NCBI GenBank assembly: GCA_900404475.1
Contig: OUQQ01000311.1
Coordinates: forward strand, 1-17,864
DNA: 17,864 bases
Source of the DNA: Spongospora subterranea
Lineage: Eukaryota > Endomyxa > Phytomyxea > Plasmodiophorida > Plasmodiophoridae
Direction: 5' to 3'
Part shown: positions 9,103 to 17,864 of the stretch, one piece after another
Layout: every line of letters starts with the position of its first letter
Position numbering within the stretch: the stretch's first letter is position 1
Program-made: the position numbers and the translations under genes
Notes under the pieces: model-generated
What the model saw: the letters and a program-made list of their open reading frames with translations, nothing else
The model's database searches: none
Told to the model about the DNA's origin: nothing

Positions 9103-9475
9103 GGCCAGGGACGGTCGAGGAGCCCTTGACGGCTTGACCCCATTCCTTCAGGCGCATCATAGGAGGAATGTGGAGAGGAGGTCGCCGCCCGCTCCCAATC
9201 CACACGTTGAGTCAAGAATTAATGGTTGCCGCGTGGCACCCTTGACCTACAGCATGCCACGGGTCACCCATGACAACTGGGGAATGGTCGTGCCTGGAAT
9301 CTCAGCTCACCGGTAGAACCCAGATTCCACCAAGCCGTATAAATATCAGTTCAATAAAAAGAAATCGTTTTCCATGAAATATTTATAAAGATTTGAGTTT
9401 TGATGGGTTTTGTTAAAAATCCACGTTAGTTGTTTGAATGTTTTTCTCCGCTTGCAATGCACATCGGAAACGCTA
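9103..9475 (+). repeat. GC-rich repeat unit, copy B
   Basis: 373 bp, colinear with copy A. It differs by a handful of substitutions, a net 3-nt gain in frame near 9203-9217 (CCACACGTTGAGTC versus CCACTCGAGTC) and one A less in the A-run near 9416. It ends with the same GGAAACGCTA and then continues into unique sequence (TAGAGCCG). In its open frame the differences replace or add residues but do not break the frame. Confidence 0.75.
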
Positions 9476-9837
9476 TAGAGCCGTTAACTTCCCAAATTGA
9501 GATATCAGATTACGCTGGCCCCCATAACCAATTCAAAGGTGTCTGACTATTAGTGTAGTCGGGTGCGATACGTATGCGATATCTCGATTGCAATGGTTGA
9601 GTATGGTGTGGGATCTATAAGTTTTTCATGAACATCGCCCGAGCACGGATTTGTCATTCGAGAAACGATGGCGATAGAACTCAGTACAGTGTACTTATAC
9701 AGAGGCGGCATGTGGTTGCGCCAAGTGGATCAGTGCAACAGGTGCACATAACGACCCGTGACGGACATTGGTCATTATCTTTACCGATAACTGTCGTAAA
9801 GGGGGGAATCAGCCTGGGTTCCGTTTAGCTCGCCATC
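9476..9837. promoter_or_regulatory. Upstream region of the Acinus-like gene
   Basis: Unique sequence of 362 bp without a credible gene. The only sizeable plus-strand frame (9628-9828) has no motif. It should contain the promoter of the gene starting at 9838. No TATA box at a typical distance and no repeated operator-like motif were found. Confidence 0.4.
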
Positions 9838-11938
9838 ATGTCGCGCCGTCAACGCGCCTCTGATCCTGACGAGCAGCCAGCCGGAGGCTCCCAATTACAG
9901 GTTGTGGCGTCCTTCCGATTTTCAAACATTATCTAAGTTCTAACTCTGATGTCCTTTAGGCAACACCGAGCCGTAGCTCCAAAAAATCTGCGGTATGCTA
10001 GTACCATCATCAAGTGTCAATTTCTGAAATTAGACGATAGGTCGCAACTCCAAGTAGCGCTTCTTCGAAAATGCTTGTCAAGGAACTTCAACAAATGCTT
10101 TCTGACCGAGGTCTGGAGACAAAAGGCCGAAAGGCGGATCTTGTTGCACGTCTCGTAGCGTACGACCAAGAACAAGCGGAGGCGATTACTGTGGATGAGC
10201 CGACCAATTCTCTTAGTGCATCCGAACCGGGAAAACATGATGCAGATTCTGTCAATGTTGAACAAAAGGCAGATTCTGTCGACGAGGTGGATGCTGAACC
10301 CGCAACTCCTAAAACTCCGGTAAACCCTTTTGCAACAACGTCTAAAGAGAAGACTCGCTCATTGAGCAATCATTCCTCTCAGCCAACGAGTCGTCCAGAA
10401 ACAATAGAGGGATCTCGGTCCCCAGTGAGAGAAACTCCTGCGCTATCAACGGTTGATTTTCCGAGGTTTTCACCTTCAAAAGCAGACAAAATGAGTGTCG
10501 ATGCTCCTACATCCCATGAGCACCGTTCGCGTTCACGAAGTGTGTCACGTTCTCAATCACCCGTGCGAGATCAGGGTTCATCAGGGTCTCCTTCCCGGTC
10601 GCGCTCTCCATTTAAACAACAATCCAGTATGTCCCCACCTAGAGGGTCCACCCCCCGTGATTCCTCTCGATCTCCCGCTTCGATAAGCCGCTCTCCGTCG
10701 CCTGTTGATCGCATATCAACTGTCAACACTGTAAATAACACCGGATCTCCTCTCCCTACAACGCGCTCTGAGTCGCCTTCTGTATCTGTCAATAACGTAA
10801 CGACCTCTCCTCCTCGAGGCCCTATCAGCCGCTCCCTTTCGCCTCCCATACGCCTGTCCCCCTCGCGTGCACCCCGCTCACCATCCCCGATGGCGCGTTC
10901 TCCATCGCCCGCGGATAATCGTGCTGCTTATCCATCGGATCGAAACAACGCGCGGTCTCCATCACCGGAACCATCCGTTCGCCGGCAATCCAAAAAGCAA
11001 CGCAGGTATTCTCTAATTATGTCGCGTTTTGAAGTTGAACCATAATTCTCTATGCTGTTCAGGGTTTTTTACATTTTGTTGATTATATCCATATTTCCTC
11101 GTTTCTCGTTTTTGGTATTTGTGTTTTCGATGGTGCCACCATCATCAGATTTATCTTATGTGCCTGCGATTTTTGAACAACGCAGCGCAACAGAACGATG
11201 GTTATGCTGTATCTTCTCGTAAACCATTTTTATTTCCGCATTGTGGTTTTTTTTATTTTTACAGTTCAGCTCGGTTTTCTGAACTGTTTTCGCTGTAGAT
11301 CCCGATCTCGTTCTCGATCATCTAGCTCTGGGTCGGATAGAGACATGGGAGAAGTACAGTGTCCCGGATCCCCTGTTGCTGCCACATTCAAAATTCGGAT
11401 CAACAATTTTGTCCGACCTCTACGAATTGGTAGGACGGTCATGTTAATCGATTTTGTTGATACACGACTCTAAGTTCAATCCATTTAGATGACGTTCGGG
11501 CACTGCTCAGCAAATTCGGGAACGTAACCGACCTTACTATGGATAAATTCAAAACCCATGCAATTGCCCAGGTAATTTACTAGGCCTCTAACACATTTGG
11601 TTTCTCAAGAAACTGTGCAGTTCGACTCGAAATCCGATGCGGCCACAGCTTTAAGAAACCTACAAGGGACTGTATTCCAGCCTGAGAGCGGTTAGTTTAA
11701 TGATGTCACATATCTCAGCAGGGCCTGAATTCACTTTTTGTTAGGGAAAACATTGGAAGTAGTGTTTGTCAACGACGAGGGGAGCACATCTGAATTTAAC
11801 ACTATCGGTGACGCTCCACCAGTGGATCTTGGTAATGGTATCCCGCCACCTGAGACCCACACGATGACGCTCGACAATTTGTTCAAAAAGACATTAGCTT
11901 TGCCACCGATATACTGGCAGCCGAAAAAACTCGTTTAA
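9838..11938 (+). CDS. Acinus homologue: SAP domain, RS-rich region, RRM and C-terminal RNPS1-binding motif (seven exons, 512 aa)
   Basis: Predicted exons: 9838-9900, 9960-9992, 10041-11005, 11299-11429, 11489-11571, 11621-11690, 11745-11938. All introns are GT-AG and frame-preserving, 48-59 nt except a 293-nt third intron. Domains: SAP at residues 43-74 (VKELQQMLSDRGLETKGRKA), which in this family binds nucleic acid; a long Ser/Arg/Pro tract with many SRSPSP units (about 140-372); and an RRM at 385-459 (KIRINNFVRPL, then KTHAIAQFDS). The C-terminal motif TLDNLFKKTLALPPIYWQP (490-508) matches the Acinus segment that docks on RNPS1. Acinus is the nuclear scaffold of the ASAP complex (with RNPS1 and SAP18), which associates with exon junction complexes and influences splicing. 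At 512 aa the protein is short compared with animal Acinus. The start MSRRQRASD at 9838 is chosen because its frame runs through two phase-0 introns into the SAP domain. Confidence 0.9.
11006..11298 (+). other. Unusually long third intron of the Acinus-like gene
   Basis: The donor is CGCAG|GTATTC and the acceptor CGCTGTAG|ATCC, joining two Arg-Ser-coding exons in phase 2. It is 293 nt against 48-59 nt for the other five introns of this gene. It is T-rich and contains further splice-like sites: GCTGTTCAG at about 11062 would end a standard 57-nt intron, and TTTTTACAG lies at about 11270. If retained, translation would stop at 11045, giving a protein with the SAP and RS parts but without RRM and RNPS1-binding motif. 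Confidence 0.6.
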
Positions 11939-12446
11939 TTTCTGTCGTCTAAATACAGTTTTTCATGTTTGTGTATCAATGCTGATATGGTTGTCTAGCT
12001 ATATTTCCACCAACTTCGCGTCGTCGCATTCAGAACGTCACAGCGCGAGGTTGTTGTTTGGATTACGATAGGCTTCGGGTATGACCAGTGACATTATATC
12101 ATCATTTTGACAGGCTCTCGCAAAATGCCACAAGGGCATTAATCCAAAGTTGAAAGTCAATATCGAACTGGGGTCACGTGTGTTCTCCTATTCATCAAAA
12201 AGAATACACTGAAACTACGATAGTTTTTTTTATTTGCTCCTACAAGCAAGAGAGACAATTCGAGCGGTAGTATAAGCAACGTCCCAGTTTGATTGAAATC
12301 ACACCGCTGCAGTGTCGCAAGAATGGCTGAATTCGTTGTTGACTGAAGTTGATAGATCAGGCTAAGTACACGATGAAATATTGAGATAATATTTCACGTT
12401 AAAGAGAACCTACCTTGATCGAATTTGTCGGACGGCAATCACGACG
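11939..12446. other. Convergent 3' intergenic region
   Basis: This lies between the stop of the Acinus-like gene (plus) and the stop of the large minus-strand gene. It should contain both polyadenylation regions; a minus-strand AATAAAAAA lies near 12225. A minus-strand frame of about 60 codons (around 12360-12170) is open and hydrophobic, but I could not connect it in frame to the gene upstream and do not call it. Confidence 0.5.
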
Positions 12447-15400
12447 CTAAACCAACTCCCGACACCTGGGAATGCACACGCCAATAAAGCTTCTTCTCAC
12501 ACTTCCTGCCCAAGACATATGCAAGTGATGGACTGGTGGATTGAACGGTAGACACGATAATGGCATTTTGTGGGTAGATTGTTTATGAGACATGAAAACC
12601 TGAGGAGTGGTCCCAAAATCGGTTTGACCGTTTGAACGTTAACGTGGACAGTTTATGAAGGTAGTTCATGAACTCACATTGCGGTTTGGATAATATACTC
12701 CGAAGTTTATCCCTAACGTATTATATGAGTTCAAACTGCAATACCCAAATACAAAAAAATGTAAACGTTGGAACAGTCGTAGTTATAGTAGACGGAACCC
12801 ATGAAATGAAAGAAAATAACTAATACCCGTGCTTGAATACATGACGGATGAACATCAAAAATGGCTGGTAATGACCCAACATTGGGCCGTTTTCGATAAA
12901 GTCTTTACACAGCTTGGAATCACGAAAGCGTTCAGTGCTGCGAAACCGGTTCCAAAGCGCCAAATCAATCGGGCTGCAACACCATGAGTTTCTCGCGATG
13001 ATGAGAGTGAAATATGATCCATTCACCATTCAAACTGATACAGATGGTCCAGTTCACGTTGATAGTCATTAACGAGACTAGGATCAGGTTGTGTCTGAGG
13101 AGAGACATCACTACGAGCAACATCAGCAAGCGAGTTGTGAAATCAGCACAGCATAGCATACTCTGATTTGGTTCTGGTTTTGTACTTTTGATATACGGTG
13201 AAGTGGCGAACCTTGCAATACGCCTTGTAGATAAATCCGGTCCTAACAAGACAATCAGCAATCGTTGCAATACTGCCACCTCGTTCACGTACAATAGGTT
13301 TTCAAAATCTGAGATCTGTCGAGTGCTCGGGGGTGACTCGGGTCTAGTGATGGGATGATCAATGAACAAACTACAATATGCATGATTAGAGGTGATCACC
13401 TTAACCCCACAGATTGCTCTAATGGCTCGACTGGGGGAACACCAAATTCATTCGTGCCGTCGTTAAGTTCTCCATTCGCCGCATTCATTTCCATAATTTC
13501 AGAGCTGAAAGAATGGATATTGGTAAGCATTGAGAAACACACAAATGAAAGCTCATTACTTCACTCCGGCAGAATTCACAGATTGCGAAAGCAGCTTGTC
13601 TGACGATGATTCCGTCCGGTCTGTACCACCTTCGACCGCCATTTGCAGCTCCTCATCAGGACTACGTCATAGTTTTAAAACACTCAATACGAAAAAAAAA
13701 GCAGTAGAAAAACATTGAGGTGAAAAGGGGGTAATGTTTTGTATATCCTTTCTCGTACCAGGAATCATATTCTTCATTGGCGCTGCATGAGAGTAAGCAA
13801 AACCAACAAACCAATAAAATTCAATCGAAATACCTATAATACTGCTCCTGAATTTCAAGCCCTTCCTTCGTCGCACTTCATCAAAGTTTAGCGAACGGGT
13901 TTCAGGAGCGCTGAGATGACACGTTGCCATACCTTTGGAAACTGACACGACCGTTATTTGCCATGAACGATTCGGTCACTCCAGCCTCAACGCTAAATCA
14001 GACAAATGGCAACATTTCAGCAATAGACGAAAGTGACATTTCATATAGAGAAACCTAGCAATTTCAACTTTTGTGCCCACCGGCATCGACAAGTCGGATC
14101 GCGACAAGTGAACCGATTTTCTCTGCCGTTTCTTCGGCTTTGTTTTCATCCCAAGACCGGTGATGCTAATCAGGCAAAACGTTAATCCAAGAGCAGCGCG
14201 AAAGCATCGCTCCATTACCAGATATGATATGATAAGTAGTCGAATACTGGACGCATGAGGACGTCCCTGGACGTGAAAAAGAGAAATCAATTTCGGTCGG
14301 AGCGACAGGAGATGATCGAATACCAGTCTTCGTCAGTTTTCAAGGGCGCGTTCCAACACCATTTAGGGCACTTGATCGATCTGAACATCGTCATCAGACC
14401 ATGAACGGGGTGATGACCACCACACATGAATTTACAGATTGAAGTCTGGATTCCAACGCAAAACCTTATTGGCGATCCATTCAGGTTTTGCGGCAATTGC
14501 GTAAAGTCGATGCTGAATATCATCAGCAAAATTGTACGCCACGTCGGTCCTATCGCTAAACAAAGCAACGCTTAATGCGACAGCATATTAACCCATAATG
14601 AAAAACCCTTACGGTTGGATGTTCCCTACTGGTGTTTTTTTTTTTCTCAGATATATCTCAATTTTGCACCCCCTCTTTTTTTTTTCAGGTTGTTTCCCGG
14701 CCACTTGTTTGTTGCCTTCCGGTAGAAGCGCTTTCCTTAAAACAGGTCGCTCATGAGCGACACCAGCGAATTTCGTCTGTGAAAACTACTTACTGCATAG
14801 AAGGTCGATGTATGGAATGTTCAGCCTCCGCTACTGGAGAAATGCCCTTCTCGTTGACGCTGACGTCGTTGTTGAGCTCTTTCACCAGCTCATTCTTCCT
14901 CGTCAGTATCCCACAAAAACGTTGGCGTAAGCGCTTGAAGATACATTTGCTAGATTGAACATGGATCACGGGCGACACTAGCAACCACATTTCAGCGCCG
15001 CTTACTGCTTACGAGGGTGCTGTTGGCCACATGCGGCATCGGCCACCTTGATCTTCTTTGCAAGAAGCGATCTGTGAATAAAAAGTGATATCATCAATCA
15101 AACACATATACTGAAACCGGTGAAACTTTAAGCAGACCTCACGATTTCTCTGAACTCAATATTGATGAATTGTTCAGCAGTGTCCAACATTGAACAAAGA
15201 GAAGCGAAGTCAGAAACCACCCCAGCAGGTTTCGTTAAGAATACGAGGCGGTTAACAATCGCGATCCATATCGATACGCTGAGAATTCACTGGTCACAAT
15301 AGAGCACGATTACATAATCACAGACTTTACTCGAAGATATTGCGCCTCAACGAATGCAGCAGTGCGTTTTGGTCTTCCAGAATCCTGACAGGAAAACTTA

Positions 15401-16186
15401 GCAAACAGGAAGTATTGCAGGACCGAGAAAGAGCAATTTACTGCATTGACAATGTGCTGATTTTCTGTTGATGCTCTTCCAAACAGTTTTTCAACAGCTT
15501 CTTAGCTATAACAAAACAATATGCGAGTCGCCTCACTTCAATAGGATCGTCGAAATTATCTAGAGTTTTCAGTTGTTCAATGGCTTTCAAACTAGCGGCT
15601 GATTCCGGGGACCTGACCCGACAACAGATTAGATTTGACGGGTGAACGATGACAGCTGAACATACCGATAGTCCCTGTGCGATACAATATAATCAGAAAT
15701 CAAGTGTGCGACGGCGGAAAAGAACCATGATACACGTACCGCAGCGCTGGTGACAAACAAGCCAACGAGATGGTGCATATCGTCAACGTCAAAGCCAAAA
15801 CCGACTTGGGATGTCCACTCATCATTTCGAGGTCGGATTCGAAATACCCATATCCCGAGCGAAAGCCAGCACAACCAATTCTCAATTATCGCTCTGGCTG
15901 TTTCCAGTGTCGAAAAATCCCCGTCCAGACCTATCACGGCAATTAGGATCACTGGATATAACGGGTGGCCCTTTGAGAATTGCGTAAAACTTGCCGTTGA
16001 CGGCATGACCCGGACACCCTTCGCCCTTTTCATTTGCCGACAAATCCCGCTGTTCGTTATTATATGCACTCGTGCGTTAATGTGTTGGGTTGAGTCTGGC
16101 GATAGCGAACACTGGATGGTATTTTTGAGACCAAGGGAACACATTCGCTCTCGATCAATACAGATGAGGTCTGACAGCTGCCGCAT
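12447..16186 (-). CDS. Unrecognised multi-exon gene (23 exons by hand splicing; about 754-805 aa)
   Basis: Exon ends in transcript order: 16186-15848, 15804-15740, 15674-15666, 15612-15442, 15384-15331, 15278-15138, 15071-15006, 14949-14794, 14735-14613, 14555-14436, 14380-14324, 14266-14219, 14165-14055, 13992-13933, 13875-13834, 13782-13691, 13629-13560, 13504-13400, 13343-13197, 13110-13027, 12973-12827, 12735-12678, 12599-12447. Every intron is GT-AG (43-91 nt) and the frame stays open throughout, which is the main evidence. In-frame ATGs at 16186, 16033 and 16006 are all possible starts. Near the N-terminus (about residues 76-128) are two hydrophobic segments (PLYPVILIAVIGL and SVLALTLTICTISLACL). 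A basic patch KTKPKKRQRK (about 457-466) could be nuclear-localising. The C-terminal half has a conserved-looking region (DLALWNRFRSTERFRDSKLC). I recognise no family and assign no function. The last two exons are the least certain. Confidence 0.7.
12678..12742 (-). other. Predicted RNA hairpin enclosing exon 22 of the large minus-strand gene
   Basis: In the transcript, AUUGCAGUUUG at the 3' splice site of exon 22 pairs with CAAACCGCAAU at its 5' splice site (10 of 11 positions). A further nine-position inner stem has two mismatches, and the loop is about 19 nt (12699-12717). Both splice sites of this 58-nt exon would lie in the stem. Pairing is read from the sequence; any effect on splicing is inference. 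Confidence 0.5.
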
Positions 16187-16472
16187 CCTACTGTACTACC
16201 GTATTTTGTTCGACGCTCACCGATATGGATATGTCAGATATCCTTATTCGCCGTTCAATCCTCGATAACCATGATTTCCTCTCATGAAATGGTCAGGAAT
16301 AAATCCGCGCTTCAGAGGCAGTCCAACTCCGACCAGATATGCAATTTGAAACAGTTATGAACCGATCGCTTTGGTGGTGATGGTTCTAGAATCAAGAGAG
16401 GTTCGCTTGCAAACGACTACGGTAGTTTTCTGAAGAGGCAATTCTCTTCTGAGCAACACCGCAACCATTGAC

Positions 16473-16899
16473 ATGGACCCGTATCTAGTAAGCATCCCAA
16501 AAAGGTAAACCAAAAGCGGGACGGTACTATCAATTTAGTAGCCCAGAGCGAAGGCAGACCATTCGTTAAATCTACTTTGAATTTCTACAGTTATCAACGG
16601 CAAGCACTTCTCAAGCGTTTACTCTGAATGACTCATTGCAAGCACTTCGATATATGAGTCAACGAGCATCTCTACCGCAGGAAACCAGAATGGTGATCCG
16701 ACATATACTCATAACAATAGAAATGTTATTGGATGTACTACAACATCTGTGCGTGATCATTAAAACCGCAACTACGGAAAGAGAAATTAGGCCAATCGCT
16801 AAAAGCAGTAGATGCCAGTTGCTATTCCCAAACGAAAACATTTTAGCATTTGTACAGCATTATGTGAACTCTTGTCTAGCGTCGGTCATGTACTCATGA
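16473..16899 (+). CDS. Small unrecognised helical protein (two exons, 107 aa)
   Basis: Proposed exons: 16473-16487 (MDPYL) and 16591-16899, joined over a 103-nt GT-AG intron (GTAAGCATCC to TTTCTACAG) in phase 0. The second exon is clearly protein-like: LQALRYMSQRASLPQETR, then MVIRHILITIEMLLDVLQHL, then a charged stretch REIRPIAKSSRC and LLFPNENILAFVQHYVNSCL. It looks mostly alpha-helical, with one strongly hydrophobic helix. No family was recognised. More exons may exist upstream: a plus-strand frame around 16355-16421 (EPIALVVMVLESREVRLQTT) is also protein-like but is cut by a TGA before it reaches this one. The short first exon is the weak point. The 3' end overlaps the coding end of the convergent minus-strand gene. 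Confidence 0.5.
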
Positions 16900-17550
16900 A
16901 ATATCTGTGAAGTCAAAACAGTGGAGCAGGCGTGATCCCGTTGCACAGCACTACGATGAGAGAAACGTTGGGAATCGCAAGCTCTCTTGCCACAGCGATC
17001 ATTACCTAATGCTAACTCATCCAAGCTTTTGCACTAGGAACTCCCTACGATAGGACGGTAAATGATGTGTTCGTCCAGCACTGCCTAATGAACGACAAGG
17101 AACAATCTGAGCAATGCGATCTTGGCAAAAAGCAACACGAATCACACGACGACGTAGCTCTGACAAGGGGGTAGCACCACAAACGACAGACACGCGAATC
17201 ATCCTTCGACAGGTCACAAACCCATCGGCTAGGAATATAACCAGATTTTCTCATCGGTTCTCGCTCATCTAGATACGTCGACGACTCGACCACATCATCA
17301 TTGGGATTATCGTTCAAATCGAGGCCACTCTCGTGCTCCGTCCCTGACACGAGCTTGAATGGGAAACATCGCCTCTGATGTTAAGGATATTGAGTTGGTG
17401 CAATCCGCTCAACATCTCACACTTCCTATCAAGGATACCCAAAACAAGTAAAGGGACACGATGCTTCAACACTTGACGGATCTCATTCCGGATCAGGCTG
17501 TTATCATGGCGCTCGAATTGTTGTAAAGCATTGTTTGAACTTTTGTTCAT
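16860..17550 (-). CDS. Unrecognised four-exon gene (156 aa)
   Basis: Predicted exons (minus strand): 17550-17439, 17343-17242, 17159-17049, 17005-16860. The introns are GT-AG, 95, 82 and 43 nt, all in phase 1, and the frame is continuous to TAA at 16860. The start ATG at 17550 (MNKSSNNALQQFERHDNSL) is preferred; the longer open frame upstream has only a TTG. Visible features: an N-terminal helix RNEIRQVLKHRVPLLVLG, an acidic middle (DLNDNPNDDVVESSTYLDE), and a basic region SELRRRVIRVAFCQDRIAQI. The last exon is rich in Arg, Ser and His. No known domain was recognised. Consistent phase across all three introns and a strongly coding-like acidic exon support it, but transcript evidence is lacking. 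Confidence 0.55.
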
Positions 17551-17864
17551 TAGCTCATGAATACTCTGACTCTCGGGCAAAAACGAGATATTATTTGATT
17601 AAGCAGCTTGTGGTCTGCTCTGAGCGCTGTTTACTGGTATTTATAGATACATTACTGATGTTTTTACCTACAAGATCAGAAAAAACCGAAAGATAGTTTG
17701 AGTGCCCGTAGGTCAGTCAATAATTCGAAATCAAACTTCTAATTCAATCACTTAGACTTGCAATTGCAATCGATCTATTCAGTTGTAATCCGATGTCATT
17801 ATAGTTAAGCAAACGACATCAGATACGCCTGTAGTGGGCGAGTTGGAGAGTTAAGTTGACCGGT
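17551..17864. other. Right-edge flank
   Basis: AT-rich sequence of 314 bp upstream of the minus-strand gene. No open frame of note, repeat or RNA gene was seen. It presumably contains the promoter of the gene at 17550. Confidence 0.45.

Noticed and set aside
9628..9828. 66-codon open frame upstream of the Acinus-like gene
   Set aside because: It has no motif and sits in the expected promoter and leader region.
10571..10849. 92-codon minus-strand open frame inside the Acinus-like gene
   Set aside because: It is the antisense of the Ser/Arg/Pro-rich repeats; low-complexity coding sequence commonly leaves the other strand open.
13640..13662. Two tandem minus-strand genes separated by about 20 bp (stop at 13662, ATG at 13642)
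   Set aside because: A 61-nt GT-AG intron (13690-13630) removes both the stop and that ATG and keeps the frame, so a single gene is simpler.
14990..15004. A second gene boundary (TAA at 15002 and ATG at 14990)
   Set aside because: The donor CA|GTAAGCGG and acceptor CAATCTAG define a 56-nt intron (15005-14950) that carries the frame straight through.
15750..16268. 172-codon plus-strand open frame opposite the first exons of the large minus-strand gene
   Set aside because: The minus-strand frame connects by splice sites to many further exons, whereas this one leads nowhere and has no motif; judged an antisense shadow.
1..17864. CRISPR arrays, rRNA genes or bacterial operon structure
   Set aside because: There are no short regularly spaced repeats, no rRNA landmarks and no ribosome binding sites; spliceosomal introns throughout mark the sequence as eukaryotic.

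Overview
The window looks like nuclear DNA of a compact, intron-rich eukaryote, most likely an early-diverging (chytrid-like) fungus. The basis is dense genes on both strands, GT-AG introns mostly 43-66 nt long, a CaMKK-type kinase, an Acinus homologue, and a mix of Ty1/copia, Ty3/gypsy, pogo-like and fungal-type DDE transposons. The lineage is inference; no rRNA or organellar marker is present. No tRNA, rRNA or CRISPR array was seen.

Left third (1-5700): a transposon graveyard. A minus-strand copia polyprotein is split in two (1-893 and 3516-3880). Between the halves lie a plus-strand gypsy protease/reverse transcriptase remnant, a 220-bp near-perfect foldback palindrome and a minus-strand pogo-like transposase. 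A separate plus-strand DDE transposase remnant follows (4056-5700). The stretch 5701-6678 holds only weak coding traces.

Middle (6679-11938): a minus-strand eight-exon protein kinase of the CaMKK/SNF1-activating type (422 aa) has all its junctions resolvable. Behind it lies a GC-rich island with two diverged copies of a ~372-bp unit separated by the only N of the window. Then comes a plus-strand seven-exon Acinus homologue (512 aa) with SAP, RS-rich, RRM and RNPS1-binding C-terminal parts.

Right third (12447-17864): the minus strand carries a gene that can be spliced by hand into 23 exons in one continuous frame (about 754-805 aa). I do not recognise it, and 20 of its 22 introns fall in phase 2 or close to it in organisation (19 exactly in phase 2). 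To its right are a small plus-strand two-exon gene (107 aa) and a convergent minus-strand four-exon gene (156 aa); their 3' coding ends overlap by about 40 bp.

The cellular genes suggest signalling (kinase) and mRNA processing/exon-junction-associated splicing control (Acinus). They do not form an operon or an obvious functional cluster. Exon boundaries come from reading frame, splice-site and phase continuity only, not from transcripts.
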